64,000 nucleotides of DNA, taken from NCBI GenBank assembly GCA_049487715.1, contig CP150552.1, positions 124,001-188,000 of the forward strand, in the 5' to 3' direction. Shown one piece after another: positions 9,805 to 19,139 of this stretch (its first letter is position 1; each line of letters starts with the position of its first letter). Source of the DNA: Pycnococcus provasolii (taxonomy: Eukaryota > Chlorophyta > Pseudoscourfieldiophyceae > Pseudoscourfieldiales). A model generated the notes under the pieces. That model worked only from the letters and a program-made list of their open reading frames with translations, was not told where the DNA came from and made no database searches. A program made the position numbers and the translations under genes.

Positions 9805-10902
9805 TCAGACGGACGGCACGCGAGCCTTGTGCACTTCAAGCGCGGGTGCCGCGTTCGCGCGCGAGCGCTCCATCTGCTCGTCAAATTCACCGAGACTCCA
9901 CAGATACTGCCCACTCTTCGCACACGTGACGAGCGTGACGTTCGACTCGCCCATGCGCGACACGTCATCCGCCCCGGAGAAAGGGCTGCTTCGCTCAATC
10001 AAATGCACGAGAGCTGCCGGCGGTATCGCGTTTTTCTTCAACCTGCGGCGCGCACGCCACTGCCTCAGTCCCACGCGATCAGCCTTCCCGCCATCCGCGA
10101 AAGGACCTCCATTTTGTCCTGGTATGTACACGGGCTCGAACAGCACGGGTATAGCCGCGCTCGCAGCCACCGCCTCAGGCAGAGGTCCGCTGTCGATGAG
10201 CCGGTGTCGTCCGCTTGCGTCAACGACGCCGCACGCAAATTCCACGGGAAGTTCCTCGAACGTCGCCGGCAGCACGACGCGGAGCCTCTCTACAACCCGG
10301 CTCATGGACAAGGCGCCTTTCCACGGCACGCCAGGTTCGAGCAGCTGGATAGGAGCGACGCGAGACAGTTCTGCAGCCACCTCGTGCGGCGCGTACCCTG
10401 CGGCGTACAACGATCCGCTGAGCGCACCGGCGGACGTTCCCATGACGCCTCTCACGTCTAAGCCCGCATCTTCGACCGCCTGGAGGAATCCTGCGTGGTT
10501 GGCAAAGGCGAGGAAGCCGCTGCTGAGCACGACGTCGAACGCCCCATGCTTTTGTTTGACTGGACGGTTTGCTGGTGCAGACGCGACGTTGTGCTGCTGC
10601 TGCTGCTGCTGTTGCTGCTGCTGGTCGTCGTCGTCGTCCATCCACGAGTCTGCGTTAACCGCCGCGGCGCACGTCGCTGCTGATGCTTTCCTTTTGTGTG
10701 TCCCTCCATCTCTCTCGTCGCCAGGTAGACTCGTAAGCGTAAGCTGTGTCTGGTTCCTCAGGTGCGTAAGAATCGGCGCATTTGTCATGCGTTGTTTTCC
10801 CACGCATGGCGTCGCATAATATCCCGCATGACGTGAGCCCCAAGCTCCTGAGGAAGAACCATAAGAGATAGAACGAAGACCCATAATGACAAACAAAGCC
10901 AA
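9805..10902 (-). CDS. Patatin-like phospholipase
   Basis: 365 residues. The N-terminal ~115 residues are poorly conserved-looking and contain an Asp then Gln run (CAG repeat near 10592-10620). The patatin fold starts at AFDVVLSSGFLAFANHAGFL (121-140). The nucleophile Ser157 is in GTSAG, and the catalytic Asp270 is in ADGG, so the Ser/Asp dyad is complete. The usual glycine-rich oxyanion loop (GGGxRG) is replaced by SSGFLAFA, which is atypical. The expected activity is lipid acyl hydrolysis. The start is uncertain: Met at residue 7 is equally possible. Confidence 0.8.
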   Translation of the reverse strand: MALFVIMGLRSISYGSSSGAWGSRHAGYYATPCVGKQRMTNAPILTHLRNQTQLTLTSLPGDERDGGTHKRKASAATCAAAVNADSWMDDDDDQQQQQQQQQQHNVASAPANRPVKQKHGAFDVVLSSGFLAFANHAGFLQAVEDAGLDVRGVMGTSAGALSGSLYAAGYAPHEVAAELSRVAPIQLLEPGVPWKGALSMSRVVERLRVVLPATFEELPVEFACGVVDASGRHRLIDSGPLPEAVAASAAIPVLFEPVYIPGQNGGPFADGGKADRVGLRQWRARRRLKKNAIPPAALVHLIERSSPFSGADDVSRMGESNVTLVTCAKSGQYLWSLGEFDEQMERSRANAAPALEVHKARVPSV

Positions 10903-11383
10903 GTGACAAAGCTAACAAGGCAAAGCAATATCACCCAATAAGTCAAGCCAAGGTGCCGACGCTGTTAACACGCCAGTGAAACTGGTTGCGCCTAAGGTAA
11001 TGGAATGGGCGTCGGAAGGGCACCAGCGTGTGACGCGAGTCGAACGGCGGGGAATAAACGCGTCTTCGGAATCTCACTGTGTCGGAAGAGAAACTTCGGA
11101 GCCTGGAGAGTTCAGATTTCTTCCTAACCCAATAAACCCATTCGTTTTGTTCCAATATGGAGGGATCCCCCCCATGCGTACAAATACGGTGCACCACTAT
11201 TCAGGGGTTCGGGTTAGGGTTAGGGTTCGCTACAGGTGTTCGCTACCGCTTTCGTGTTGGGGGGCGCGCTCAGGGGTTGGGGTTAGGGTTAGGGGGCTTG
11301 TTGTCGGCCGATCGCTGCGCTGCGTTGGTGCGAACGAAGTGCGCATCATCCACGCACGCACGCACGCACGCACGACAGTTATC
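10903..11383 (+). promoter_or_regulatory. Promoter region with two telomere-like TTAGGG clusters
   Basis: Two clusters, about 11206-11227 and 11274-11296, each contain (TTAGGG) in tandem (gggttagggttagggtt, ggggttagggttaggggg). A tetranucleotide run (acgc)n lies at about 11350-11375, directly before the ATG at 11384. The reading frame of the downstream gene stays open through this region, but the repeats argue that it is not coding. Confidence 0.5.
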
Positions 11384-13906
11384 ATGTTCGCACCACCTGC
11401 AATAGGCGGAGGAGCGCACCCACTCAAAGGCGTCGCGGGACTGCACGGCCGGCCGTCGCGGTCAGCCATGAACGCACAAGTCTCGCGAGACGCACGCACG
11501 GCGTCTATGCTCCTAAACGAGTGTCTCACAGCCTTAACAAGGCTCGTACTCCTCGCCATGGCCGTCGTTGCCACCGCCTTTCTCGTCTACAGAGCAGCGA
11601 CGGCCGCAACCAACTGGAGCTCGTGGAACATGCAGACGATTCACCCGAAGGCGGCAGCCACACCGAAAGGACACCCAAGACTCGTGGGAACGATGGACGC
11701 AGACAGCCTCGACCTCGGCTTGCCTGCTCACCTCGTCGCGGCGGAAGAGACGCCTCCGCTTTCCAAAATAGCACCCAAAGGTGCGATCGGGTCAGCGGCA
11801 ACGAACTTTGGGGGTGTCGACGTCGGACCTGAGGCGGTGCCTTTCGCACCGCCTCCTCCCACCGACGCGGCGCAGGGAAAGTGGTGGAGCTTCCTCTGGC
11901 CGTTCGGGGAAAAAGGCCAAAACGGCTTCGGGCGGAAAGAGGGTGCAAGGCACACGCGCGTCGTGTACGCGTCCGTGCTCGCGACGCCCGGCGTCGATTT
12001 GTGGCCATTCCGAGGGTACGCGACGAGGCCGGAGCTGTCGCACGTGGGCATGGATGCAGCGTTCGAGCTCGGCAGGAAGCTGCGGCAGAGGTACGTTGAC
12101 AGCCTGCACCTCATCCCTCGCCACCACAAGCCGGACGAAACGCCCAACCCACTGCTTGCCACAAGCCTCGATGACACGCGCGCCTACGATACCATGCAGC
12201 TGCTGCTTCTCGGCCTGTACCCGGACGACGTTGCGCTGAACGCCGCGCGCACCACCAAGGACTGCCGAGGATGCCGGCCTCCGCGGAGAAGCATGCCGTT
12301 CGACGTGCCGCTTGCCGTGTCGCTCGACATCGCGGGCGGTTCTGTCGCTCTCAACGCGTCGAAGTACGACCGTGCCGTGGGTAAGACGAGCCCGCAGTGC
12401 CTAGGCGCTTGCATGGGCCTGCGCCTTCGGCACGGTGACGGTGATGCCATCCACGACGAGTCGGAGGAAGTGGCGCGCAAGGTTCAGCCCGTCAACATTA
12501 CCGTGCGGCCGTTCATGTATGACTCCGTGCTCCGGCAGTTCGCGGCATGTGGCAATGGCTGGACGGAGCGCACGTCGAAAGCGCTGCACAAACCGCCGCT
12601 CGGCGTCACGGTCGGCGGCGAGTTTGGTCGGGCGCTTGATCTCGTGCACGAGTCGTTCAACACCAACGTGTCTGGACACCTCTGCGCCGCCGTTGGATAC
12701 CCGAACGAGTGCGCAAACATGCCATTGCGCGATCTCGGGGCGCTGCACGATGTCGTCGCAAGTCATCTCGTTCTAGGTGGCGACTGGGACGTGCCCGTCG
12801 ACCGCCGCGACGTGCTAGCATCGCTCTCGGCGCCGAAGCAGCACCTGCTTTGGGAGCTGTTCGGGACAAATGCTACAGCCACCGCGGGCGTGTTGCTGAG
12901 AAGAATGGTGGAAACGCTGTCGGCGAACGTCGCCTTGCGGTCGTACGCCTCGACGAGAAGAGGACAAAGGCGCGAACTGTTGGATGGCGAAAAGCTCAGC
13001 TTGTACACGGTGGGGGAGTTTCAGCTCGTGGCGCTGCTCGCCGCGATCGGTGTGCAGCCGTACTCAACGACAGTCGATCCGCTTGATACGCTGAGCTTCG
13101 AGCTCGTGGAGGAGGGCGATGACAGCAAGGCGCAAAAAAGCCGCGATCGCCGAGCGGCGCCGCCACCGCCACCTCTGCACGATCCTCACCCTTGGCCGAT
13201 CGCGCAGGGACCTGCGGAGGAGCTAGGGTCGCGTCGTCAGCTAAGGTCGCGAAGGTCACTTCACCAGTACTCCGAACTCCTGCCGTACGATAACCTTGCT
13301 CAGCAGATGTACGACGAGGAGGCGGGACCTTCGCCGCCCCCGCCGCCCGACAACGACGTGTTCATGCCCGATGGTTCGCTCAATGTATCCGCGGTGGGCG
13401 CAATTCTGCCCGACGGGACGTGGAACGACACATTTCTGTACGAGCACAATGCGGCGATTCCCATGTCGCCGCCGCCTCCTGCACCGCCGCCACCATTTAT
13501 GGCATTCGATCGGGAACGATTTCGCTACTGGTTAATGGTGCGGCACAACGATAAGCCGGTGAAAATGCCCGGATGTTCCCCACCCTCGTGGGCTCGCGAG
13601 GGATCCGAACACTGGTTTCTTTGCGACGTCGACTCGTTCGTGCTGCGCACGAGGGAGATGACGGAGTCTCCCACCGTGGAGGTTTGCGGCGGGTACCGCC
13701 CCGCCGAAGAGGTGTGGGCAGAGGTGGCCGAAGCCGAGAAGGAGGCATTTCTTGAAGCCATGGCTGCAGAGAAGGAGGAGCTCGAGCGCAGAAATGCGAC
13801 GGTGCCGGATGCCGCGGTCCTTGCCTCGGCAGCGCAGGACGCGTACGCGCGCTCGTCTCACGCGCATCGGCGCGCGAAGAAGAAGAAGCGCGGTCGCGGG
13901 TTGTAA
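11384..13906 (+). CDS. Histidine-acid-phosphatase-like membrane protein, probable pseudoenzyme
   Basis: About 840 residues from the ATG at 11384. A single anchor, LTRLVLLAMAVVATAFLVYR, lies at 51-70, so this is a type II membrane protein. The luminal part matches histidine phosphatase branch 2: VVYASVLATPGVD, then GYATRPELSHVGMDAAFELG, then RKLRQRY (about 193-238), the layout of acid phosphatase N-termini. The catalytic RHG motif is absent at the expected place. The late HD motif (usually in a context like S-A-H-D-x-x-L) is replaced by LYTVGEFQLVALLAAIG. Two Pro-rich inserts (about 590-600 and 645-710) and a basic C-terminal tail (KKKKRGRG) follow. The fold is inferred to be kept for binding or structure and not catalysis. 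Confidence 0.7.
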   Translation: MFAPPAIGGGAHPLKGVAGLHGRPSRSAMNAQVSRDARTASMLLNECLTALTRLVLLAMAVVATAFLVYRAATAATNWSSWNMQTIHPKAAATPKGHPRLVGTMDADSLDLGLPAHLVAAEETPPLSKIAPKGAIGSAATNFGGVDVGPEAVPFAPPPPTDAAQGKWWSFLWPFGEKGQNGFGRKEGARHTRVVYASVLATPGVDLWPFRGYATRPELSHVGMDAAFELGRKLRQRYVDSLHLIPRHHKPDETPNPLLATSLDDTRAYDTMQLLLLGLYPDDVALNAARTTKDCRGCRPPRRSMPFDVPLAVSLDIAGGSVALNASKYDRAVGKTSPQCLGACMGLRLRHGDGDAIHDESEEVARKVQPVNITVRPFMYDSVLRQFAACGNGWTERTSKALHKPPLGVTVGGEFGRALDLVHESFNTNVSGHLCAAVGYPNECANMPLRDLGALHDVVASHLVLGGDWDVPVDRRDVLASLSAPKQHLLWELFGTNATATAGVLLRRMVETLSANVALRSYASTRRGQRRELLDGEKLSLYTVGEFQLVALLAAIGVQPYSTTVDPLDTLSFELVEEGDDSKAQKSRDRRAAPPPPPLHDPHPWPIAQGPAEELGSRRQLRSRRSLHQYSELLPYDNLAQQMYDEEAGPSPPPPPDNDVFMPDGSLNVSAVGAILPDGTWNDTFLYEHNAAIPMSPPPPAPPPPFMAFDRERFRYWLMVRHNDKPVKMPGCSPPSWAREGSEHWFLCDVDSFVLRTREMTESPTVEVCGGYRPAEEVWAEVAEAEKEAFLEAMAAEKEELERRNATVPDAAVLASAAQDAYARSSHAHRRAKKKKRGRGL

Positions 13907-14193
13907 CATGCAATGCAATGCAGATATTTTCTTATAAGTATAAGTAATAGTCACGTTTCACAGTCGCGTCACCGGTGATTGACGGAGTTCCATATGCTCG
14001 GGGATAATTATATGCCGCGACAATGCTTCGGAGGGCGGGCTGAGGACTGGGCTGAGGGCGGGAGGTGATGAGGGTGAGTTCGGGGTTCCCTCGGGCCTGG
14101 GCTTCTGAATCCGATCCGATCCTTTCCCCTCCCGCTTATTTGGTAAAAACCGTAAAATCATACCCCCCGTGGTAGGAAGCTAAGTGCGCCGGC

Positions 14194-17100
14194 ATGTCGT
14201 CCGGTGGCTGTGCGGCTGTGCGGCTGTCGTCAGGTGGCTGTGCGGCTGTGGCCGTCGCCGATCCTCTATCTCGTATTCCTCTATCTCGTGTTGGCAAGTG
14301 TGTTCCTGCCTTTCTGTCTGCTCCTGTCTGCTCTTGTCGTCTGCTCCTCCTGCTATGCGGAGCTCTGGTCTTGCAAGCTTCTCGCTTCCCCGCAATGGCA
14401 CTGGCGCAGACGACAGCGAAGGACAAGAGCACGGTCCAGCGCCGCGCGCTCGTGGTGGCAGACTACTCGGGGTACATGGACGCACAGAAGTCGCGTGAGT
14501 CGATCGCACTCGGTCTGGCGGAAAGCTTGCGCCTGGCGGGCTACGCGACGGACCTGCTTGCTGCAGCTGGTCCAGAAAGCGACTGGGCTGCTGCCCATGT
14601 CGCACGGCTAAGAAGCCGGGTGGCGAACGCAACCTTGCTGCACGACGCACGGCAAACGCAAGGCGCAGGGCCGCAGGTTCGCGTTGTCGGGCTTGCGCAG
14701 AGTCCCATACAGTACAGCGCGAGCCAGGCGGTGGCACTTGCCTTCGAGGTTTACACGTTCCTCGTCCGTCGTCGCACGTCGTACGAATTGGCGCTCTTCT
14801 TGGACTACGGCGGCCTAGCGCACTACGCGCTGAGCAGCCTGCGCCAAGGACACGCCCTGCGCACCACGCGCATGGCCGTTGTGGCAACCGGCGCGCGCCT
14901 GTACGAGGCTAGCCTGTACGGCGGCGCCGCTGCGCTTGCCACGGAGGAGGATGTGGATAAGAGCGTGCTAGAGCAGCTCAGCCTCAAGCACGCGCCTTCC
15001 GTGCTTGTCAGCCGCGATGCGACGCGACTTCGCGAGTGGCTTCGCGCGGCGACGACGATTCCTCAGGCACGCCTTGTTGATAGCATGCCGTTTCCTCGCG
15101 CGCCCGACGAGGCGTCGCTGATTCGACAGGCGAACTCCAGCCCGCTGCGCCTACCCGCTCCCATAGAGACGTGGGCCAAGACACGCGCAACGGAGCTCGT
15201 CTTCTGGGGTCCGCTCACTCTGGCACATGGCCTCGGCCTCTTCTGCGACGCGGTGCAGCGCCTCATCGTGGACGACGCCAAGCGCAAGGAGAGTGGTCAG
15301 CCAGTTCGCATCACGCTCTCGTCCATCACATTGATGGGTGATGCCAAAACTCCCGTGCAAGGCCGCGTGCTCTACGGTGACGAATCGGCAGAGCTGGGCG
15401 AGACATATGCACGAGAGCGCGCGCAGGGATGGGACGAGGCGCTGGCGGACGACGTGGGAGTTCGTGTGCGGCTGCTCACGTCGCCACATCAGACCAGCGA
15501 CGCCGCCGCGCTGGCTTACCTTCGCTCTCCCGCGGCGGGCGGCGGACGTAAGATGGTGGTATTTCCTAGTGCGGCTGGACGTGGCGCGGAGCGCGTGTCG
15601 CTTGCAATCGCAGCTAAGGACATTCCCGTGATTGTGGCCAACGTCTCGGAGCTTGTTGGATTGCTACCTGCTGAGACCACGCGGGATGCGCAGGTGTTTT
15701 ACCCCTCGAGCCATGCTCTCATGGAGGCAATGCGTTCGTCGATGCTTGCAGGTGCAGGAGACTTCGTGCCTGGGTCGAGCGACAAGGCGATAGAGGATGC
15801 CACTCTTGCTTGGACGGAAAAGTTCCATGCCACGGGTCAAGCTGCCGTCGAAGAGCGCTCGTGGGAGCCCGCTGGCGTGGGTGTGGTCATCACACATCAC
15901 AACCGTGCAGCACTGCTCAAGCAGGCGCTCGATGCGCTGCATCTGCAGGACTACCCTCGCGATAAGACAGCGGTGCTTGTCGTCGACGACCGCTCAACGG
16001 ATCCTGCAGCATATGAGCTCGTCGATGCGCTCGCCGCCGGTCGCGGCGAGACACCGGCGCCGAATTTCTTCGTGAAACCTAGGTGGGATGCGCTTTTGCT
16101 GCGTCGCAATGCATTCCTGGGACGAGCGCGCAATCTCGGCTACCAGCATCTGCTCGCGAACGAGATTTCTCTATTTGGCAAAGCGGGGGGCATGCGCTAC
16201 GTCGTGTTTGCGGACGACGATAACTACTCCGCGTCCAGCATGCTCCGTCGCCTCGTGCAAAGTGCCCAGCTCACGCGGGCGGACGCGGTGGTTTGCGTGA
16301 ATGACTACCTCATGGACGCGGAGCGAAGTCCCATGGAGCTTGGTCTCGTCGCGGGTACGCCTCCGGAACAAGATTCGGCTACAGGTGAGCATGCAACCAC
16401 TCTCCTGCGCACGGAGGAGGCGGCGTTGCTGGATGCGGGGCATGCGCGAGTTGGAGACAACACGCCAGATCGCGTCGAGGATGTTCCGAAGGCGACGACG
16501 GCGAAAGCGACTGCTGGCGAAGATGACGATAATACGACGGCGGCGGTGGAGGAGGGCGAACTGCCTCCGCCGCTTAAGTGGCCCAAGAGCCTTGGTGCAC
16601 GCTACGTGCCCATTGGCCCCGCAGGAACATCGGGCGTGTTCCGGAATGCCTTTGGCGACGCCAACGGCATGTGGCGCACCGACAGTCTGAGGCGTCTCGG
16701 TGGCTGGCCAGAAGACGAAGGTCTGTCCGTGTCGGACTGGGAGCTGTACGCGAGAGCACATGTTCTCGGCCTCTCGGTGGAGGCGGTGCCTATTCCTCTT
16801 TACTGGTATCGCACCTCCGCGGGATCCATGGCACGTTCGAAAGAGGTTGTCACCGCAAATCAGCTGAGGCACCGTGCGTGGTTGCTGACAAGCCGTGCCC
16901 TTGCCGCATCATCATTATCGTCGTCAAGTGCGCCCAACATCAACGCCGCCGCCGACGACGACGACGATAAGCCTCTCCGATCCATTGGCGTCCCGGAATT
17001 GCCCTTCATAGTGAGCGCAATGCAGGAGCGCATGGCGCAGCTTGATGCACAGGCGGCGAGATGGGAGCGAGTGGCAACGGACAACCTTGCGCTGCTTGGC

Positions 17101-17793
17101 AGCTTGCGCACATTGCACTGCGGCCCGAACGGTGAGCTTGCGAAGAAGCGCGGCGAGGGTGGGCTCACGTATTTGAAAAATGGAGGGTTTCATGCATTCA
17201 TTCCCGACGACGACGACGTCAACCCGATGGCAGAATATCAGGCTGATGCCTGGGAGGGATACGGCGTGGGATACCGCCGTAACGAGGATCGGCGTGGCTT
17301 GAATGTTCTCGTGGATACGGCTGACGGTGAAAAGATGGTCCCAAGCGGTGCGCTTCTCGTCGAGCCGACGAATATTGGCGAAAGCGCGGGTGCGATCCAG
17401 CGCGTTTATGTCGGCCAGGCGGCTGCGAGCCCTCTGCTGCTCGCCGGGTATGCGCTAGCATCACCCGCGCTTGCGCGCGATGCGGCGACGCGTGCGGATG
17501 GAGGCAGCTCCGCAGACTTCTCGCTATACGCTGACGTCTTATTCCAGGATGGTACGCACCGATGGGCATTTCACATTCCCATCAATGCCGTGGAGGCGGA
17601 GTCGCGGTGGAGATACGTGTACGGTATCTTGGACTTTGGCAAGCCAATTCATGCGGTGACTGTCGTCTGCATGCTTCGCTGGCGTCCTGGCTGGGCGCTC
17701 TTCGACGACGTCACGCTGACGACAATGGAGGACGGCATTTGCGGTGTTGACCCAACGGATATGGCATCGTCATTGAAAGAAGATACTTTGTAA
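14194..17793 (+). CDS. Large GT2-type glycosyltransferase, secretory pathway
   Basis: 1,199 residues. An N-terminal hydrophobic stretch (CRLLLLLCGALVLQASRF, about 48-65) acts as signal or anchor. An internal start at 14395 would remove it, so 14194 is preferred. Residues 80-545 are alpha/beta and look like a Rossmann module (RRALVVADYSGYMDAQKS, TELVFWGPLTLAHGLGLF). The GT-A domain begins near 560 with VGVVITHHNRAALLKQALDA, VLVVDDRSTD (about 597) and the metal-binding FADDDNYS (about 673). SVSDWELYARAHVLG and PIPLYWYRTSAGSM are typical acceptor-side GT2 blocks. An acidic insert lies between (about 740-790). Two halves suggest a bifunctional or processive enzyme; substrates are unknown. The first 20 codons contain a direct repeat (SSGGCAAV twice). 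Confidence 0.8.
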   Translation: MSSGGCAAVRLSSGGCAAVAVADPLSRIPLSRVGKCVPAFLSAPVCSCRLLLLLCGALVLQASRFPAMALAQTTAKDKSTVQRRALVVADYSGYMDAQKSRESIALGLAESLRLAGYATDLLAAAGPESDWAAAHVARLRSRVANATLLHDARQTQGAGPQVRVVGLAQSPIQYSASQAVALAFEVYTFLVRRRTSYELALFLDYGGLAHYALSSLRQGHALRTTRMAVVATGARLYEASLYGGAAALATEEDVDKSVLEQLSLKHAPSVLVSRDATRLREWLRAATTIPQARLVDSMPFPRAPDEASLIRQANSSPLRLPAPIETWAKTRATELVFWGPLTLAHGLGLFCDAVQRLIVDDAKRKESGQPVRITLSSITLMGDAKTPVQGRVLYGDESAELGETYARERAQGWDEALADDVGVRVRLLTSPHQTSDAAALAYLRSPAAGGGRKMVVFPSAAGRGAERVSLAIAAKDIPVIVANVSELVGLLPAETTRDAQVFYPSSHALMEAMRSSMLAGAGDFVPGSSDKAIEDATLAWTEKFHATGQAAVEERSWEPAGVGVVITHHNRAALLKQALDALHLQDYPRDKTAVLVVDDRSTDPAAYELVDALAAGRGETPAPNFFVKPRWDALLLRRNAFLGRARNLGYQHLLANEISLFGKAGGMRYVVFADDDNYSASSMLRRLVQSAQLTRADAVVCVNDYLMDAERSPMELGLVAGTPPEQDSATGEHATTLLRTEEAALLDAGHARVGDNTPDRVEDVPKATTAKATAGEDDDNTTAAVEEGELPPPLKWPKSLGARYVPIGPAGTSGVFRNAFGDANGMWRTDSLRRLGGWPEDEGLSVSDWELYARAHVLGLSVEAVPIPLYWYRTSAGSMARSKEVVTANQLRHRAWLLTSRALAASSLSSSSAPNINAAADDDDDKPLRSIGVPELPFIVSAMQERMAQLDAQAARWERVATDNLALLGSLRTLHCGPNGELAKKRGEGGLTYLKNGGFHAFIPDDDDVNPMAEYQADAWEGYGVGYRRNEDRRGLNVLVDTADGEKMVPSGALLVEPTNIGESAGAIQRVYVGQAAASPLLLAGYALASPALARDAATRADGGSSADFSLYADVLFQDGTHRWAFHIPINAVEAESRWRYVYGILDFGKPIHAVTVVCMLRWRPGWALFDDVTLTTMEDGICGVDPTDMASSLKEDTL

Positions 17794-17820
17794 AAACGAA
17801 GCAAAAAAACCCCCATTCGA

Positions 17821-17825
17821 TTACA
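17821..17825 (-). terminator. TGTAA polyadenylation signal
   Basis: TTACA on the plus strand, read as TGTAA downstream of the minus-strand gene ending at 17898. The convergent plus-strand gene has TGTAA overlapping its own stop (about 17789-17793). Telomere-like ccctaacccttaacc lies between them at 17836-17850. Confidence 0.4.
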
Positions 17826-17897
17826 GCGATTCCAGCCCTAACCCTTAACCGCAACATGGGTTTCGACAACACGTGTGTCTCGATGTCGCCTAGCAGC

Positions 17898-19139
17898 TTA
17901 CTTGGCCGCCTTTTCCGCCTTTTCCGCCTTCTTTGGGAATGCCGCCGACCAAACAGGCTGCATGTCATCTGGAAGCCTCTTCTTCCACACGAGGTTGCGC
18001 GTCTTGTCCTTGATGTCGACAGAGGTACGCACGTCATCATCGGTGGTATTCCAGATGCCAGCTTTCGTGCCAGCGGATTGGATTTCCGCCCATCCGATGC
18101 GGCCACCTCCGGGCGTGAAATTTCGCAGCTGCGACACGAGGAAATTTTCCTCGGCATCCTCCCACTTACGCCGGCTCGTCTTCTTCTCGGGGCGCTTCGA
18201 CTTCGGGGACGCCGTCTTATCCGCTTTCAAGCCGGAGGCGCCTGCCGGAGGAGGTGCCGGAGGAGTGCCGCCGAAGTCGAAGCCGCCACCAGGCTCCTGC
18301 GTCATCGGCTGCGCCATCGGTGGTCCACCGTCGTCGTCGTCGTCGTAGCTAGCCGTCTTGGACTTTTTGCTTCCACCCGCACCCGGACCTCCTCGCGTCC
18401 TGCGCGGCGACGGTCCGCTTTCCTCAGCCTTGCGCTTCGCACCGGCGGCGATGTTTGCCCACCCGCCTGTTGGCTCACGTCCGCTCGGCTCTGCTCCCTT
18501 GTCTTGCTTTGACCACCACGCTTCCACCTTTTCCGTCACCTCGACGCAGAAATCTTTGCAAGTTTTGAGGACTTCGCTGACTGGGAAATCCTTCAAGAGT
18601 GCCTTTCGCATCTTTTCCGCCAGCTGCTTGTTCTGCTCGTTGGCCACCTTACGCATCTTCTCTGCAGCCTTTTTGGTCGACGTGTCCGAGTGCGAGACTT
18701 TGTCCTTGCTGAACTTTTCGCCAACTTTCTTGTTGAAGTTGTTCACAGCCGCTTTGGCGGTTAAGTTCTGGCGCAGAGGGTCGAGACACTCTTCGATGTC
18801 GATGGCGAGTGCGGCACTTGAGAGGTTCTTAAAGTCGCTTTCGATTTCGTCGGGAAGGTTTTCGGTGATCGAGCTGAAAGCGGTCTTGACATCCTCGATG
18901 TCGAGGTCAGCTTCGTCCGCGAGCGTGACGTTTGCGTTGAGCACGAACATGGACTGCAGGATGAGGAATCGCGGCGAGAAGGAGTCTTCGTCGTACTGCG
19001 AGGACATCTCGAGGATTGGTTCGATGTCGAGGTTCGCAGCGAACTGCGCCTTGAAGAGGTTGATCATCGAGTCCTCGACACTGGGCGTGATTGGCGTTTT
19101 TTCCGGCGCGGCGGCGGCTTTTCCCTTCTTCGGCGGCAT
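17898..19139 (-). CDS. Telobox Myb (TRF/TRFL-type) protein
   Basis: 413 residues starting MPPKKGKAAA. The N-terminal ~110 residues are predicted helical (SVEDSMINLFKAQFAAN, FSPRFLILQSMFVL) and could be a dimerisation module comparable to a TRFH domain. A Lys/Asp/Pro-rich linker follows (about 205-320, with SKKSK and KRKAEE basic signals for nuclear import). The C-terminal Myb/SANT domain (about 324-388) runs RRKWEDAEENFLVSQ, then RIGWAEIQSAG, and ends with VDIKDKTRNL, which matches the VDLKDKWRNL telobox of double-stranded telomere-binding proteins. The Trp normally following DK is replaced by Thr. It is expected to bind (TTAGGG)n or (TTTAGGG)n DNA. The tail is AEKAEKAAK-like. Confidence 0.85.
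   Translation of the reverse strand: MPPKKGKAAAAPEKTPITPSVEDSMINLFKAQFAANLDIEPILEMSSQYDEDSFSPRFLILQSMFVLNANVTLADEADLDIEDVKTAFSSITENLPDEIESDFKNLSSAALAIDIEECLDPLRQNLTAKAAVNNFNKKVGEKFSKDKVSHSDTSTKKAAEKMRKVANEQNKQLAEKMRKALLKDFPVSEVLKTCKDFCVEVTEKVEAWWSKQDKGAEPSGREPTGGWANIAAGAKRKAEESGPSPRRTRGGPGAGGSKKSKTASYDDDDDGGPPMAQPMTQEPGGGFDFGGTPPAPPPAGASGLKADKTASPKSKRPEKKTSRRKWEDAEENFLVSQLRNFTPGGGRIGWAEIQSAGTKAGIWNTTDDDVRTSVDIKDKTRNLVWKKRLPDDMQPVWSAAFPKKAEKAEKAAK

Noticed and set aside
11206-11296. Chromosome end or telomere
   Set aside because: TTAGGG units are only 2-3 in tandem, interrupted, and flanked by genes on both sides; they are interstitial promoter motifs.
16171-16872. Minus-strand frame of 233 residues within the GT2 gene
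   Set aside because: Antisense to the GT-A catalytic motifs; no independent signal.
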